A DNA stretch of 8,204 nucleotides from positions 9,690-17,893 of the forward strand of contig JAFNGD010000407.1 in NCBI GenBank assembly GCA_017885365.1. Direction: 5' to 3'. The stretch is from Nitrospirota bacterium (GTDB lineage Bacteria; Nitrospirota; UBA9217). A program made the translations under genes and the position numbers. The notes beneath the pieces were generated by a model that did not search any database, was not told where the DNA came from, and saw only the letters and a list, made by a program, of their open reading frames with translations. Below, in pieces: positions 1-5,960 of this stretch (positions are counted from its first letter, which is position 1; each line of letters begins with the position of its first letter).

Positions 1-2546
1 ATGCGGAACAGGTTCATGGCGACCGAACTGCTCGGCGCCGGTCCGCCCTCCGGCACGGACACGACAAGGGAGAATCGGACGCCGTGAGGCTCGATGATCG
101 TACTGCCGATGGACCGGAACTCGGCGGCGACGGCCTGCCAGGTCAGTTCCCGGGCATCGAGGCTCTGGATGAAGCTCCGGATCTCCGACAGGCTTTCCCG
201 GGAAAGGTCCGCGATGGTGGACAGCGACCGCTTGACCGCGGACCGGTCCTGCTGCTTCTGCGCCAGCTCCGCGAGCAGATTGATGTTCGACGTGATCCCG
301 CCGATGCCGTCGTGAAGGTCCTTCAGGATCTTCTCCTTCTCGGCGAACATCCTGGCGCGTTCCGCTTCTGCCTTCTTGCGGTCCGTGATGTCGCGGAGGA
401 ACGCAAAGACCGTCTTCTCGTCCTTATAGCGGTTCACGCTCACCTCAAGATCGATGAGCGAACCATCCTTGCGACGGTGCCGCGTCTCGAACCGGTCGTG
501 GCCCTTCTGCCGGATGCTGTCCGTATGGTGCTTGACGACCTCCGGGCTCTCTTGGGCCTCCAGGTCGGCGATGGTCATCGACATCAGCTCTTCGCGAGTG
601 TACCCGGACATCCTGCAGTAGGCGTCATTGGTGAACACGATCCGGTTCTCCTCGTTCACGATCCAGAACCCGTCGCTCGTTACCTGCAGGATTGCACTGA
701 AACGCTCCTGCTCCGCGATCTTTTCCTGGTAATGCTTCTCGCTTTCCTTGAAAAAATGGAGTTTCGCTTCTTCCGCCCGTTTGAGGTCAGTAATTTCCAC
801 CATCGTCGAGAGCAGGGCGGGTCCTCCCCGCAGCGAAAGCGTGGCCGAGTTGGTGATCGCCCATCGCTCCGACCCGTCCCGATGAACGTACTTGAACTCA
901 TACTGCGAAGGGGTCTCTTCGCCGCGCAGCCGCGCCTCGCCTCTCTGGATCATGGTCTCCCGGAAATCGGGATGGACGAGCGCGAACGGGTTCATGGCCT
1001 GCAATTCATGTACGGCGTATCCAGACATCCGGGAAAGAGCCCGGTTCGCATAGATGACCTCATGGGGCCGGAAGATGAGGATAGCGGCGTTCGACGTGTC
1101 CGCCAGCGTGCGGAAGATGTCCTCGCTCTCCTTGAGCGATGCCCGGGCCTGCACGGCCTCTTCAAAGAGCCGGGTGTTCTCGATGGCCACGGCCGCTTGG
1201 CCGGTGAGCGTCTGGAGCGCGTCGATGTCGCCCTGGAGATAGGGTTCGCCGTTGCTGCGCACGTTCAGCGTCAGGGCTCCCAGCAGCCGGCCCTTGGAGA
1301 TCAGCGGGAGAATGATCTCCGCCCCCATTCTCCGGATCGTTTCCCTCAGGCCGGTATCGACACCGGACGGCCCGGTCGCCAGCTCATCGCTGATGATCGG
1401 CTGACCGGTATCGATGAGACCGGTGACCACGTTGTCCGGCAGAACGCAGCCGTCCGCTGTTTCCCGGTTGGCCTTGGGGCAATGGCGTACGGAATAGCTG
1501 CCGTCCAGCCCCTGGAGATAGAGGAAGACCTCCCGGACCCCGAGTCCGCTTCGCACGGTCTCGACGATGAACAGGAGCAGCTCGTCCCGGTCCAGGATGG
1601 TCACCATGGCGTTTGCCGATTCCTTCAGCATCTTCTGGTACTGATAGCGGCCCCCGAGGACCAGGTCGTTGATCCACTGCTGCACGTTCCTGCTGAGCGG
1701 CGTCCCGAAGAAGATGACCCCGATGACCGGGACCGAGATGAAGATCGTGGCGACCGGGCCGATAACGGGCTCCAGGACCTTGAACAGCACGAACTGGAAC
1801 GCCGAGATGCAGAACGACAGGGTGAGGATGATCAGGGTGCGCGAGATGAGGAACCGGATGTCGAACAGGCGGTGGCGCGTGATCGCGTAGAAGATCATCA
1901 GGACCCAGGGCAGGCTGAAGTACGCGCTTAGGGACGGCTCGAGCGCCCGCCCGGTGAACAGCTGAAGGAGCCCGGCGATGACCGCTCCGCCGGTCCCGAA
2001 GATGGCCGTCCCGTAAAGGTAGTAGCTGAGCTGGGCGCGCCGGTAGCCGGTCACCTGCCGCCTCAGCTTGGCAATCTCGTAGATCAGCCAAAAGGCCATT
2101 ATGCTGCCCGCCAGACGCATCGGCATCTCGAGCGGGCCAGGGCTGTTGGAGTAAGGTAAAGGAATAAAGCCGGGGGTCACGATGAGATCGGTGAACAGGC
2201 ACAGGGCGAGCACCGCGGTCCAGAAGGGATACAGGACCATGCCGGCGAGGCGCGCCTTGCGGCTCCGTTCGTCCTGCAGGAAGAACACCGTCTGAAGCGC
2301 CGTGGGGACCGTGAACCATCCAACCCAGCAGGCGCGTTGAAACAGCAGGTAGTCGAGGCCGAGAGAGAGCCGGATGTACATGAGGGACGAGCTCAGGGAC
2401 CATAGGGCGGCGGCAAAGGCGCAGGCCGCGGTCGCCTTGTTGACAAGACTGTTGCGGGGGTTCTGCTTCAGGAGCAGGAAGCCGAGGAACAGCTCGAGCG
2501 CGGAGATGAGGAGCAAGGGATAGCCGAGGACCTGTGCTGTGTTCAT
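1..2546 (-). CDS. Membrane sensor histidine kinase (7TM-GAF-PAS-PAS-HisKA_3), C-terminus off the window
   Basis: Sensor kinase of a two-component system, expected to autophosphorylate on His and pass the phosphate to a response regulator. The reading frame is open for 848 codons from the ATG at 2546 to the left edge. Residues 1-275 are strongly hydrophobic with about seven to eight membrane segments, like the HisKA_7TM input region. A GAF domain spans about 315-462 (ending AVAIENTRLFEE), PAS1 about 475-589 (MSGY, then EITDLKRAEE) and PAS2 about 615-725 (MSGYTREEL, then RDITDRKKAEAE). A HisKA_3-type dimerisation motif LHDGIGG follows, with the phospho-acceptor His at 745. The frame ends at AMNLFR, the beginning of the N-box, so the HATPase domain lies beyond the edge. 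The start is supported by a promoter at 2579-2607, but the ribosome binding site is weak (GAGGGG, rather distant). No partner regulator is in view, so the signal is unknown; membrane, redox or small ligands are all possible. Confidence 0.93.
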   Translation of the reverse strand, partial: MNTAQVLGYPLLLISALELFLGFLLLKQNPRNSLVNKATAACAFAAALWSLSSSLMYIRLSLGLDYLLFQRACWVGWFTVPTALQTVFFLQDERSRKARLAGMVLYPFWTAVLALCLFTDLIVTPGFIPLPYSNSPGPLEMPMRLAGSIMAFWLIYEIAKLRRQVTGYRRAQLSYYLYGTAIFGTGGAVIAGLLQLFTGRALEPSLSAYFSLPWVLMIFYAITRHRLFDIRFLISRTLIILTLSFCISAFQFVLFKVLEPVIGPVATIFISVPVIGVIFFGTPLSRNVQQWINDLVLGGRYQYQKMLKESANAMVTILDRDELLLFIVETVRSGLGVREVFLYLQGLDGSYSVRHCPKANRETADGCVLPDNVVTGLIDTGQPIISDELATGPSGVDTGLRETIRRMGAEIILPLISKGRLLGALTLNVRSNGEPYLQGDIDALQTLTGQAAVAIENTRLFEEAVQARASLKESEDIFRTLADTSNAAILIFRPHEVIYANRALSRMSGYAVHELQAMNPFALVHPDFRETMIQRGEARLRGEETPSQYEFKYVHRDGSERWAITNSATLSLRGGPALLSTMVEITDLKRAEEAKLHFFKESEKHYQEKIAEQERFSAILQVTSDGFWIVNEENRIVFTNDAYCRMSGYTREELMSMTIADLEAQESPEVVKHHTDSIRQKGHDRFETRHRRKDGSLIDLEVSVNRYKDEKTVFAFLRDITDRKKAEAERARMFAEKEKILKDLHDGIGGITSNINLLAELAQKQQDRSAVKRSLSTIADLSRESLSEIRSFIQSLDARELTWQAVAAEFRSIGSTIIEPHGVRFSLVVSVPEGGPAPSSSVAMNLFR

Positions 2547-2578
2547 TGCATACCATCCCCTCAAGGCGGAGTGCTACG

Positions 2579-2607
2579 AGTATCCCAAACAGCGCAGGTC
2601 AAGTCAA
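2579..2607 (-). promoter_or_regulatory. Sigma70-type promoter for the histidine kinase gene
   Basis: On the minus strand a TTGACT -35 box (2602-2607) is followed by a 17-base spacer and a GATACT -10 box (2579-2584). The predicted transcript would begin near 2572, about 26 bases before the kinase ATG at 2546. It lies just downstream of a GC-rich hairpin that probably ends the preceding operon, which supports independent transcription of the kinase. Confidence 0.6.
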
Positions 2608-2644
2608 GAGGTAAATCGGCCGGATGCGGGCGGGGAAAGGAGCA

Positions 2645-2664
2645 GAGGGGCCGGGCGGCCCCTC
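2645..2664 (-). terminator. Probable terminator hairpin after the methyltransferase-like gene
   Basis: A perfect 8-bp stem, GAGGGGCC (2645-2652) with GGCCCCTC (2657-2664), closes a 4-base loop, 24 bases after the stop codon at 2688. On the minus strand the stem is followed by a pyrimidine-rich stretch (TGCTCCTTTCC) rather than a clean T run, so termination may be partial. Confidence 0.5.
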
Positions 2665-2687
2665 GCGGGGAAACGTCATCCGGTATG

Positions 2688-3257
2688 CTACCGGACCAGC
2701 AGATAGAACAGGACAGCGAATCCGATGAAGACCGCGACGGCGGTCTCGTGCTCCGAGTTCTCCTTCACGACTTCCCAGCTCCAGCGGTTCGTCCCCCTGC
2801 CGGGGTAGGGCGTGAGGCGCGGGAGGTAGTCCGGCACCGCCTTGTCGAACTCGGTCCAGGCGTCGCCGAAGCTGCCGATGAGCTTCTCGTTCTCCTGCTT
2901 CTTCTTGTAGGGTGCATAATAGATGAAGAACCAGACGAACCCGGCGATCATGATCCAATAGTTCATCGCCATGGCGCTGTAGCCCACGGTGATGAGCAGC
3001 GTGCCGATGTAGAGAGGGTTCTTCACGTACGAGTAGGGGCCCGTCGTCGTGAGCTGCTTGTTCTTGCGAAGGTGGCCGGCGGCCCAAAGACGGAGCCCTT
3101 CGCCGAGCAGGGTGATCGCGGCGCCCGGGATGAACCAGGCCGGTTCGAGGGCCTTGTCCTTCGCCAGGAAGAACATGACGATGCCGACGATGCCGGCAAT
3201 CACGGTCTTACCGGTCACCTTCGTCAGTTTGTACTGCAGGGTATCTTTGACCGCCAT
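2688..3257 (-). CDS. Isoprenylcysteine carboxyl methyltransferase / phospholipid methyltransferase-like membrane protein
   Basis: A 189-residue membrane protein of the ICMT/PEMT superfamily, S-adenosylmethionine-dependent methyltransferases that act at the membrane. Hydrophobic segments lie at about 18-32, 40-60, 84-116 and 172-188. The family signature GPYSYVKNPLY is at 73-83, preceded by the helix containing GEGLRLWAAGHL. The C-terminal signature has Glu124 and then FGDAWTEFDKAVPDYLPRL (130-148), which matches the E...FG..Y..Y...VP..P pattern involved in cofactor binding in ICMT. The start has a good ribosome binding site (AAGGAGA, 6 bases before the ATG). It lies 56 bases after the kinase-like gene with no clear promoter between, so the two are probably co-transcribed. 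Bacterial members have varied, mostly unknown substrates (lipids or small molecules), so the substrate cannot be named. An extra C-terminal membrane segment follows the methyltransferase signature. Confidence 0.88.
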   Translation of the reverse strand: MAVKDTLQYKLTKVTGKTVIAGIVGIVMFFLAKDKALEPAWFIPGAAITLLGEGLRLWAAGHLRKNKQLTTTGPYSYVKNPLYIGTLLITVGYSAMAMNYWIMIAGFVWFFIYYAPYKKKQENEKLIGSFGDAWTEFDKAVPDYLPRLTPYPGRGTNRWSWEVVKENSEHETAVAVFIGFAVLFYLLVR

Positions 3258-3313
3258 GGATCGTCTCCTTGTCGAGTGCTGCAGGATGGTGTTCGACCGC
3301 CTTCGCGTGCACG

Positions 3314-3946
3314 TTACTCAGGGGACCATTTCGTCGGCATGAGAAGGTTCCGCAACCTGATCAGCTTCCGATCGGTGGGGGAGAGAAGCTCGGGCGCGAA
3401 GATCGTCTTCATCTTGATGAGCGACAGCCGGTCGGCGAACCCCAGGAGCCGAGCCAGCCAGCGGCCGACGAGCGGGACGCCTCCAGGATGGAACGCCGAG
3501 GCCAGGTCGACCACGAAGGCCCGGTCGTTCACCAGCAGGATGTTGGACCGCCGCTGGAGGTCCAGGTGGACCCAGCCGCGGTCATGGATCTCGTCAATGA
3601 TCCGCTCGAACTGGCGGATGACCCCCGGGCCGATCTCATGCCGCTCGACGCCGCCCAGGTCCCTGCCCTCGAGATACTCGATGGCAAGGGAGAACGGCGT
3701 GAGCCGCTTGAACCGTGCGGGCAGTCCCTCGATCCCGGCAAGGGCCCCATAGGCCCGCGTCTCGCGGCCGATGACGATGCGGCCGATGAGGTTCCGCTCC
3801 CAGAACCCGCGTTTCCCGAAGTCCTTCACGATGAACCGCAAGCCGCGGTAGTGGGCGATGAAGACGTCGGCCTTGGCGAACTTGCCCCGTGTAAGGTATT
3901 TCTCGATGCCCGCAACGGCATCGGCATGCGTCATGTCCCGTTCCAT
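3314..3946 (-). CDS. Small lipopolysaccharide-kinase (Kdo/WaaP, RIO-like) family kinase
   Basis: A protein-kinase-like fold of about 210 residues, most like the bacterial LPS/Kdo kinase and RIO-like group that phosphorylates cell-envelope sugars or small molecules. Numbered from the ATG at 3946: the ATP-binding Lys is probably 41 (IVKDF) and the helix-C Glu 62 (RETRAY). The hinge is EYLEG at 90-94, the catalytic loop HLDLQRRSN at 127-135 (Asp129), and the metal-binding Asp is 147 in VVDLA, where many kinases have DFG. No glycine-rich loop is evident, as is usual in the LPS kinase group. An in-frame TTG at 3997 would overlap the -35/-10 region at 3976-4004 and so cannot lie on that transcript. 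This leaves ATG 3946 or ATG 3934. Neither has a strong ribosome binding site (GGAACGGGAC slightly favours 3934). It is the first gene of a likely operon with the methyltransferase-like gene. The substrate is unknown. Confidence 0.82.
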   Translation of the reverse strand: MERDMTHADAVAGIEKYLTRGKFAKADVFIAHYRGLRFIVKDFGKRGFWERNLIGRIVIGRETRAYGALAGIEGLPARFKRLTPFSLAIEYLEGRDLGGVERHEIGPGVIRQFERIIDEIHDRGWVHLDLQRRSNILLVNDRAFVVDLASAFHPGGVPLVGRWLARLLGFADRLSLIKMKTIFAPELLSPTDRKLIRLRNLLMPTKWSPE

Positions 3947-3975
3947 GTCCCGCCCGTGCCGCTGAAAGTCCTGAC

Positions 3976-4004
3976 ATTGTAGAAGCACGGCGGACAAGAG
4001 TCAA
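3976..4004 (-). promoter_or_regulatory. Sigma70-type promoter for the kinase-like gene
   Basis: On the minus strand TTGACT (3999-4004) and TACAAT (3976-3981) are separated by exactly 17 bases, close to the sigma70 consensus. Transcription would begin near 3969, giving a 5' leader of about 22 to 34 bases before the ATG choices at 3946 and 3934. It sits directly after a strong terminator of the preceding gene, as expected for a new transcription unit. Confidence 0.7.
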
Positions 4005-4030
4005 GGGATTTATATGCGCCTTTCAGGCAA

Positions 4031-4062
4031 TAAAAAGGCCGGTCCCGTCCGGGGACCGGCCT
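4031..4062 (-). terminator. Intrinsic terminator of the secreted-protein gene
   Basis: A perfect 11-bp stem, AGGCCGGTCCC (4036-4046) paired with GGGACCGGCCT (4052-4062), has a 5-base loop. On the minus strand it is followed immediately by TTTTTA (4035-4030 region), a classic U tract. It lies about 48 bases after the stop codon at 4110. It is oriented for the minus-strand gene and insulates the kinase promoter downstream. Confidence 0.9.
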
Positions 4063-4109
4063 CTCGCCGCGTGATGTCTGCGTGCCGTCGGCGCGCGACC
4101 AGCAGGATC

Positions 4110-4595
4110 CTACTTCGGCGCGGGACCGCCCCGTCGCCAGCCCGCCCAGAGCGGCACGCCGCTGTCGTCGCGAAGTTTCAGGACGTCTCCGCCCTTCCGC
4201 ACCTCGCCGGCGAGGAAGAACTCCTTCCCACCTCTCGATGCCTTGACACCCTTCACCTCGACGGTGTCGCCCGCCTTGATCGGGACCTCGCCCTGTTGCT
4301 CGATGTACCACTGTGGTCCCAGGTGGACGACCAGCTCGCCCGATGCCGTTTTAAGCTTCAGGCCGATGCCCGGTCCCATCTTCCGTCCACCGCCGACCTT
4401 CTCGACCGCCACAACTTCACCCTTCACGGTCTCGGCCTTGGCCGGGTCATACATCCTGCCCGGCCCACCACCCGGACCGCCGCCGTTCTCCCGGCACCAG
4501 CCGCCGCAGTCCTTCCAGCCCTGCCAGGGCTGGGCGAACGCCGCCGTCGCGGCCACGAGCGCCAACACCATACCGATGATCCAATACTTCTTCAT
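4110..4595 (-). CDS. Small secreted protein of unknown function (Gly-rich linker plus beta-rich domain)
   Basis: A 161-residue protein of unknown function. Residues 1-21 are a Sec signal peptide (MKKYW, hydrophobic core, likely cleavage after AFA), so it is periplasmic or secreted. A short segment with two cysteines (Cys30, Cys34 in CGGWC) and a Gly/Pro-rich linker (38-47) follows. The rest, from about MYDP (48-51), looks like a small beta-barrel: TVKGEVVAVEKV, LKLKTASGELVVHLGP, IKAGDTVEVKGVKA, AGEVRKGGDVLKLRDDSGVPLW. Proteins with this MYDP...GEV...HLGP...LRDD.G.PLW pattern recur in anaerobic delta- and Nitrospira-type genomes as hypothetical proteins, sometimes called OB-fold or DUF5666-like; this is from memory and not checked. 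The start is fixed by a strong ribosome binding site, AAGGAGG, 8 bases before the ATG. It forms a single-gene unit with its own terminator. A metal-related envelope role is only a guess. Confidence 0.85.
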   Translation of the reverse strand: MKKYWIIGMVLALVAATAAFAQPWQGWKDCGGWCRENGGGPGGGPGRMYDPAKAETVKGEVVAVEKVGGGRKMGPGIGLKLKTASGELVVHLGPQWYIEQQGEVPIKAGDTVEVKGVKASRGGKEFFLAGEVRKGGDVLKLRDDSGVPLWAGWRRGGPAPK

Positions 4596-4641
4596 ACCTG
4601 TATCCTCCTTGTATCGAATAATGTGATCTTGCGTCCGATTA

Positions 4642-4671
4642 ATTAGACACGGGGAGGACAGGATGGTTGAA
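4642..4671 (-). promoter_or_regulatory. Weak promoter candidate for the secreted-protein gene
   Basis: On the minus strand TTCAAC (4666-4671) and TCTAAT (4642-4647) are 18 bases apart, upstream of the ATG at 4595. Both boxes deviate from consensus, so this is only a candidate. Some promoter is expected here because the preceding gene ends at 4853 with a hairpin after it. Confidence 0.3.
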
Positions 4672-4775
4672 GCGCCGACCGAAATATAACATCGTTTGAC
4701 TGAACGCTGCGAGACGAAGGAACAGCACGAATGATGGAGAACAAAATATGCAGTGCGTAGCGGTCCTGTGGGTCA

Positions 4776-4812
4776 ATGGAAGCTCCCTGCAGCACGCTGC
4801 AAGAGCTTCCAT
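4776..4812 (-). terminator. Strong hairpin after the YedF-like gene, no U tract
   Basis: A perfect 10-bp outer stem, ATGGAAGCTC (4776-4785) with GAGCTTCCAT (4803-4812), encloses a second stem TGCAG (4788-4792) with CTGCA (4797-4801), separated by a CC/AG internal bulge. It begins about 40 bases after the stop codon at 4853. No T run follows on either strand, so it may be a transcript-end stabiliser, a Rho-dependent end or another structured element and not a classical terminator. Confidence 0.5.
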
Positions 4813-4852
4813 CCTCGGGGAATCCGTCTATCCTAATCGCGCGCTCCTGGTT

Positions 4853-5266
4853 TCAGAGCCATACGATTTTGTCGAAATCCTGCAACCCTTCGACGACGTG
4901 GTTCGTCGTGCCCCGGTGGCCCACCTGGAGTGACGATTCGAGCTGGTAGTGTTTCAGGCAGGTGCCGCAGGAGTAGATCTCCACGCCCATCGCCTCGATC
5001 TCCTTTAGGATCGGTACCGTTTCTTCGTCCGTTGTAGTCAGCCGCACTCCCGCGTTCAAGAAGAAGATGGTGTGCGGCACCTGTTTGTGGACCTTCATCG
5101 TCTCGAAGAAGCCCTTCATCAGGACCTTTCCAATGGCCTCTTCCTTGCCCAGAATGTCCGACCCCACGATCAGCATGAGACTCTTCGCCCCGCCTGCACC
5201 GCTTGTGCTCCTCTCGGCGCCTTCTGCCCGTGTTCCACAGCCGGTTCTCGGTCCTTCTGCATGCAT
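4853..5266 (-). CDS. YedF-like DsrE-family protein lacking the TusA domain
   Basis: A 137-residue cytoplasmic protein whose residues 28-137 match the C-terminal DsrE-type domain of YedF, a protein linked to sulfur transfer and selenium metabolism. Visible family features are LMLIVGSDILGKEEAIGKVLMKGFF (29-53), FFLNAGVRLTT (68-78), the Cys pair in SCGTCLKHY (Cys100, Cys103) and LQVGHRGTTNHVVEGL. YedF proteins are usually about 200 residues with an N-terminal TusA/SirA domain. Here only a short, low-complexity, hydrophilic leader rich in Gly, Ala, Arg and Glu is present (1-28, one Cys at 10). The ATG at 5266 is chosen because GGAGG lies 6 bases upstream; an in-frame ATG at 5305 lies inside a hairpin. 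It follows the Tat-DsrE gene by 72 bases and is probably part of the same operon, perhaps with an extra internal promoter. The Cys pair suggests persulfide carriage, but that is inferred. Confidence 0.88.
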   Translation of the reverse strand: MHAEGPRTGCGTRAEGAERSTSGAGGAKSLMLIVGSDILGKEEAIGKVLMKGFFETMKVHKQVPHTIFFLNAGVRLTTTDEETVPILKEIEAMGVEIYSCGTCLKHYQLESSLQVGHRGTTNHVVEGLQDFDKIVWL

Positions 5267-5284
5267 GTCCGACCTCCAATGACC

Positions 5285-5328
5285 GGGGCCGGTCGCGGCA
5301 AGCACGACCAGCCCCTCGTTTCATTATA
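5285..5328 (-). promoter_or_regulatory. Leader hairpin and perfect -10 hexamer in front of the YedF-like gene
   Basis: The minus strand carries a perfect TATAAT at 5328-5323 without a recognisable -35 box. From 5315 to 5285 there is an 11-bp stem (one G-U pair in RNA) with a 9-base loop, pairing 5305-5315 with 5285-5295. A transcript from this -10 box would begin near 5316, so the hairpin would be the very 5' end of the message, 8 bases before the ribosome binding site. If instead the message comes from upstream, the hairpin is an intercistronic element. No T run follows, so it does not look like a terminator. Confidence 0.4.
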
Positions 5329-5338
5329 ATAGATACTA

Positions 5339-5863
5339 CTAGAACCACACCACCCAGGCATCCTGGATGTTCTTCATCAGCCAGTCACCGCCCTGGAGTT
5401 CGACCCAGTCGAACTTCTCATCGCCCTTGGCGCTGAAATACTCGGCGCAGGGCGGACAGACGCCGAACTTGCACCCGTTCTTCCTGACGCGATCCATGAT
5501 CTCCATGGCGTTCCCGAACTTGCTGAAGATGGGAGAGACGATCTTCTCGGGCACTGATTTCTTCGAGAGCTCCGCTCCCTCGATGGTCATCCAGACATGG
5601 ACGTCGCCCATCCCCTTCTTCTGGATCGTCTCCGCCATCAGCAGCGCCCAGATGGCCCGGTTCGGATTGTTCCCGCCATGGGTGATGACGATGACGTACT
5701 TCCCTTTTTTCCCCTCCTTGGCCTCCTCCGCCAAAGCGGGTGCGCTCATCATGGCACCCAGACCCGCCATGCCCAGGCCGGCGATCCCCGCCGCCTTCAG
5801 GAAGTCCTGTCTGCTCAGCTCCTCGCGATCCTTCTGCTCACTTCCATCCTGATGCTGCTCCAT
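5339..5863 (-). CDS. DsrE/DsrF-like protein with Tat-type (RQ) signal
   Basis: A 174-residue protein with an export signal and a DsrE-like domain (about 54-174), the fold used by small sulfur-relay proteins. The N-terminal region has LSRQDFLKAAG (16-26), followed by a hydrophobic Gly/Ala-rich core and APALA (41-45), so cleavage after Ala45 is likely. This is a Tat-signal layout, but the second Arg of the twin-arginine pair is Gln (codons AGC AGA CAG). The domain begins GKYVIVITHGGNNPNRAIWALLMAE. It has three cysteines in a CX4CX2C arrangement (Cys131, Cys136, Cys139: GCKFGVCPPCAEYF), placed where DsrE proteins carry their active Cys. The start has a strong ribosome binding site (AAGGAGG, 6 bases before the ATG). 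It lies 97 bases after the Fe-S gene and before the YedF-like gene, so an exported sulfur-handling protein sits beside a cytoplasmic one. It may bind sulfur or a metal in the periplasm; this is inferred. Confidence 0.88.
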   Translation of the reverse strand: MEQHQDGSEQKDREELSRQDFLKAAGIAGLGMAGLGAMMSAPALAEEAKEGKKGKYVIVITHGGNNPNRAIWALLMAETIQKKGMGDVHVWMTIEGAELSKKSVPEKIVSPIFSKFGNAMEIMDRVRKNGCKFGVCPPCAEYFSAKGDEKFDWVELQGGDWLMKNIQDAWVVWF

Positions 5864-5960
5864 ACCCTACCTCCTTGACAACGAGATACGAAGAGCCTCC
5901 CCCCTCGTTCGCTGTTCTGTCCGTCATATTCCCTTTTTCGACAAAGGACCAGCTTGAAGA

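Noticed and set aside
84..1931. A 615-codon open frame on the plus strand.
   Set aside because: It is antisense to the well-supported histidine kinase frame with GAF, PAS and HisKA_3 motifs. Its translation is Arg/Asp/Glu/Leu-rich with no domain. It is a GC-bias artefact.
1384..2556. A minus-strand frame of 390 codons starting at 2556, in a different phase from the kinase.
   Set aside because: It is Pro/Arg/His-rich with no domain, and it is out of phase with the 7TM and GAF sequence. It is a shadow of the kinase.
2571..3982. Long plus-strand open frames (2571-3752, 3269-3982) opposite the methyltransferase- and kinase-like genes.
   Set aside because: The minus-strand frames carry recognisable motifs (GPYSYVKNPLY, HLDLQRRSN). 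The plus-strand translations are low-complexity and charged.
3947..3997. An upstream extension of the kinase-like gene to TTG at 3997.
   Set aside because: The extension covers the -10 and spacer of a good TTGACT/TACAAT promoter (3976-4004), so it could not be on that transcript.
4748..4933. A 61-codon plus-strand open frame.
   Set aside because: It overlaps the hairpin and the antisense end of the YedF-like gene, has no ribosome binding site and no recognisable sequence.
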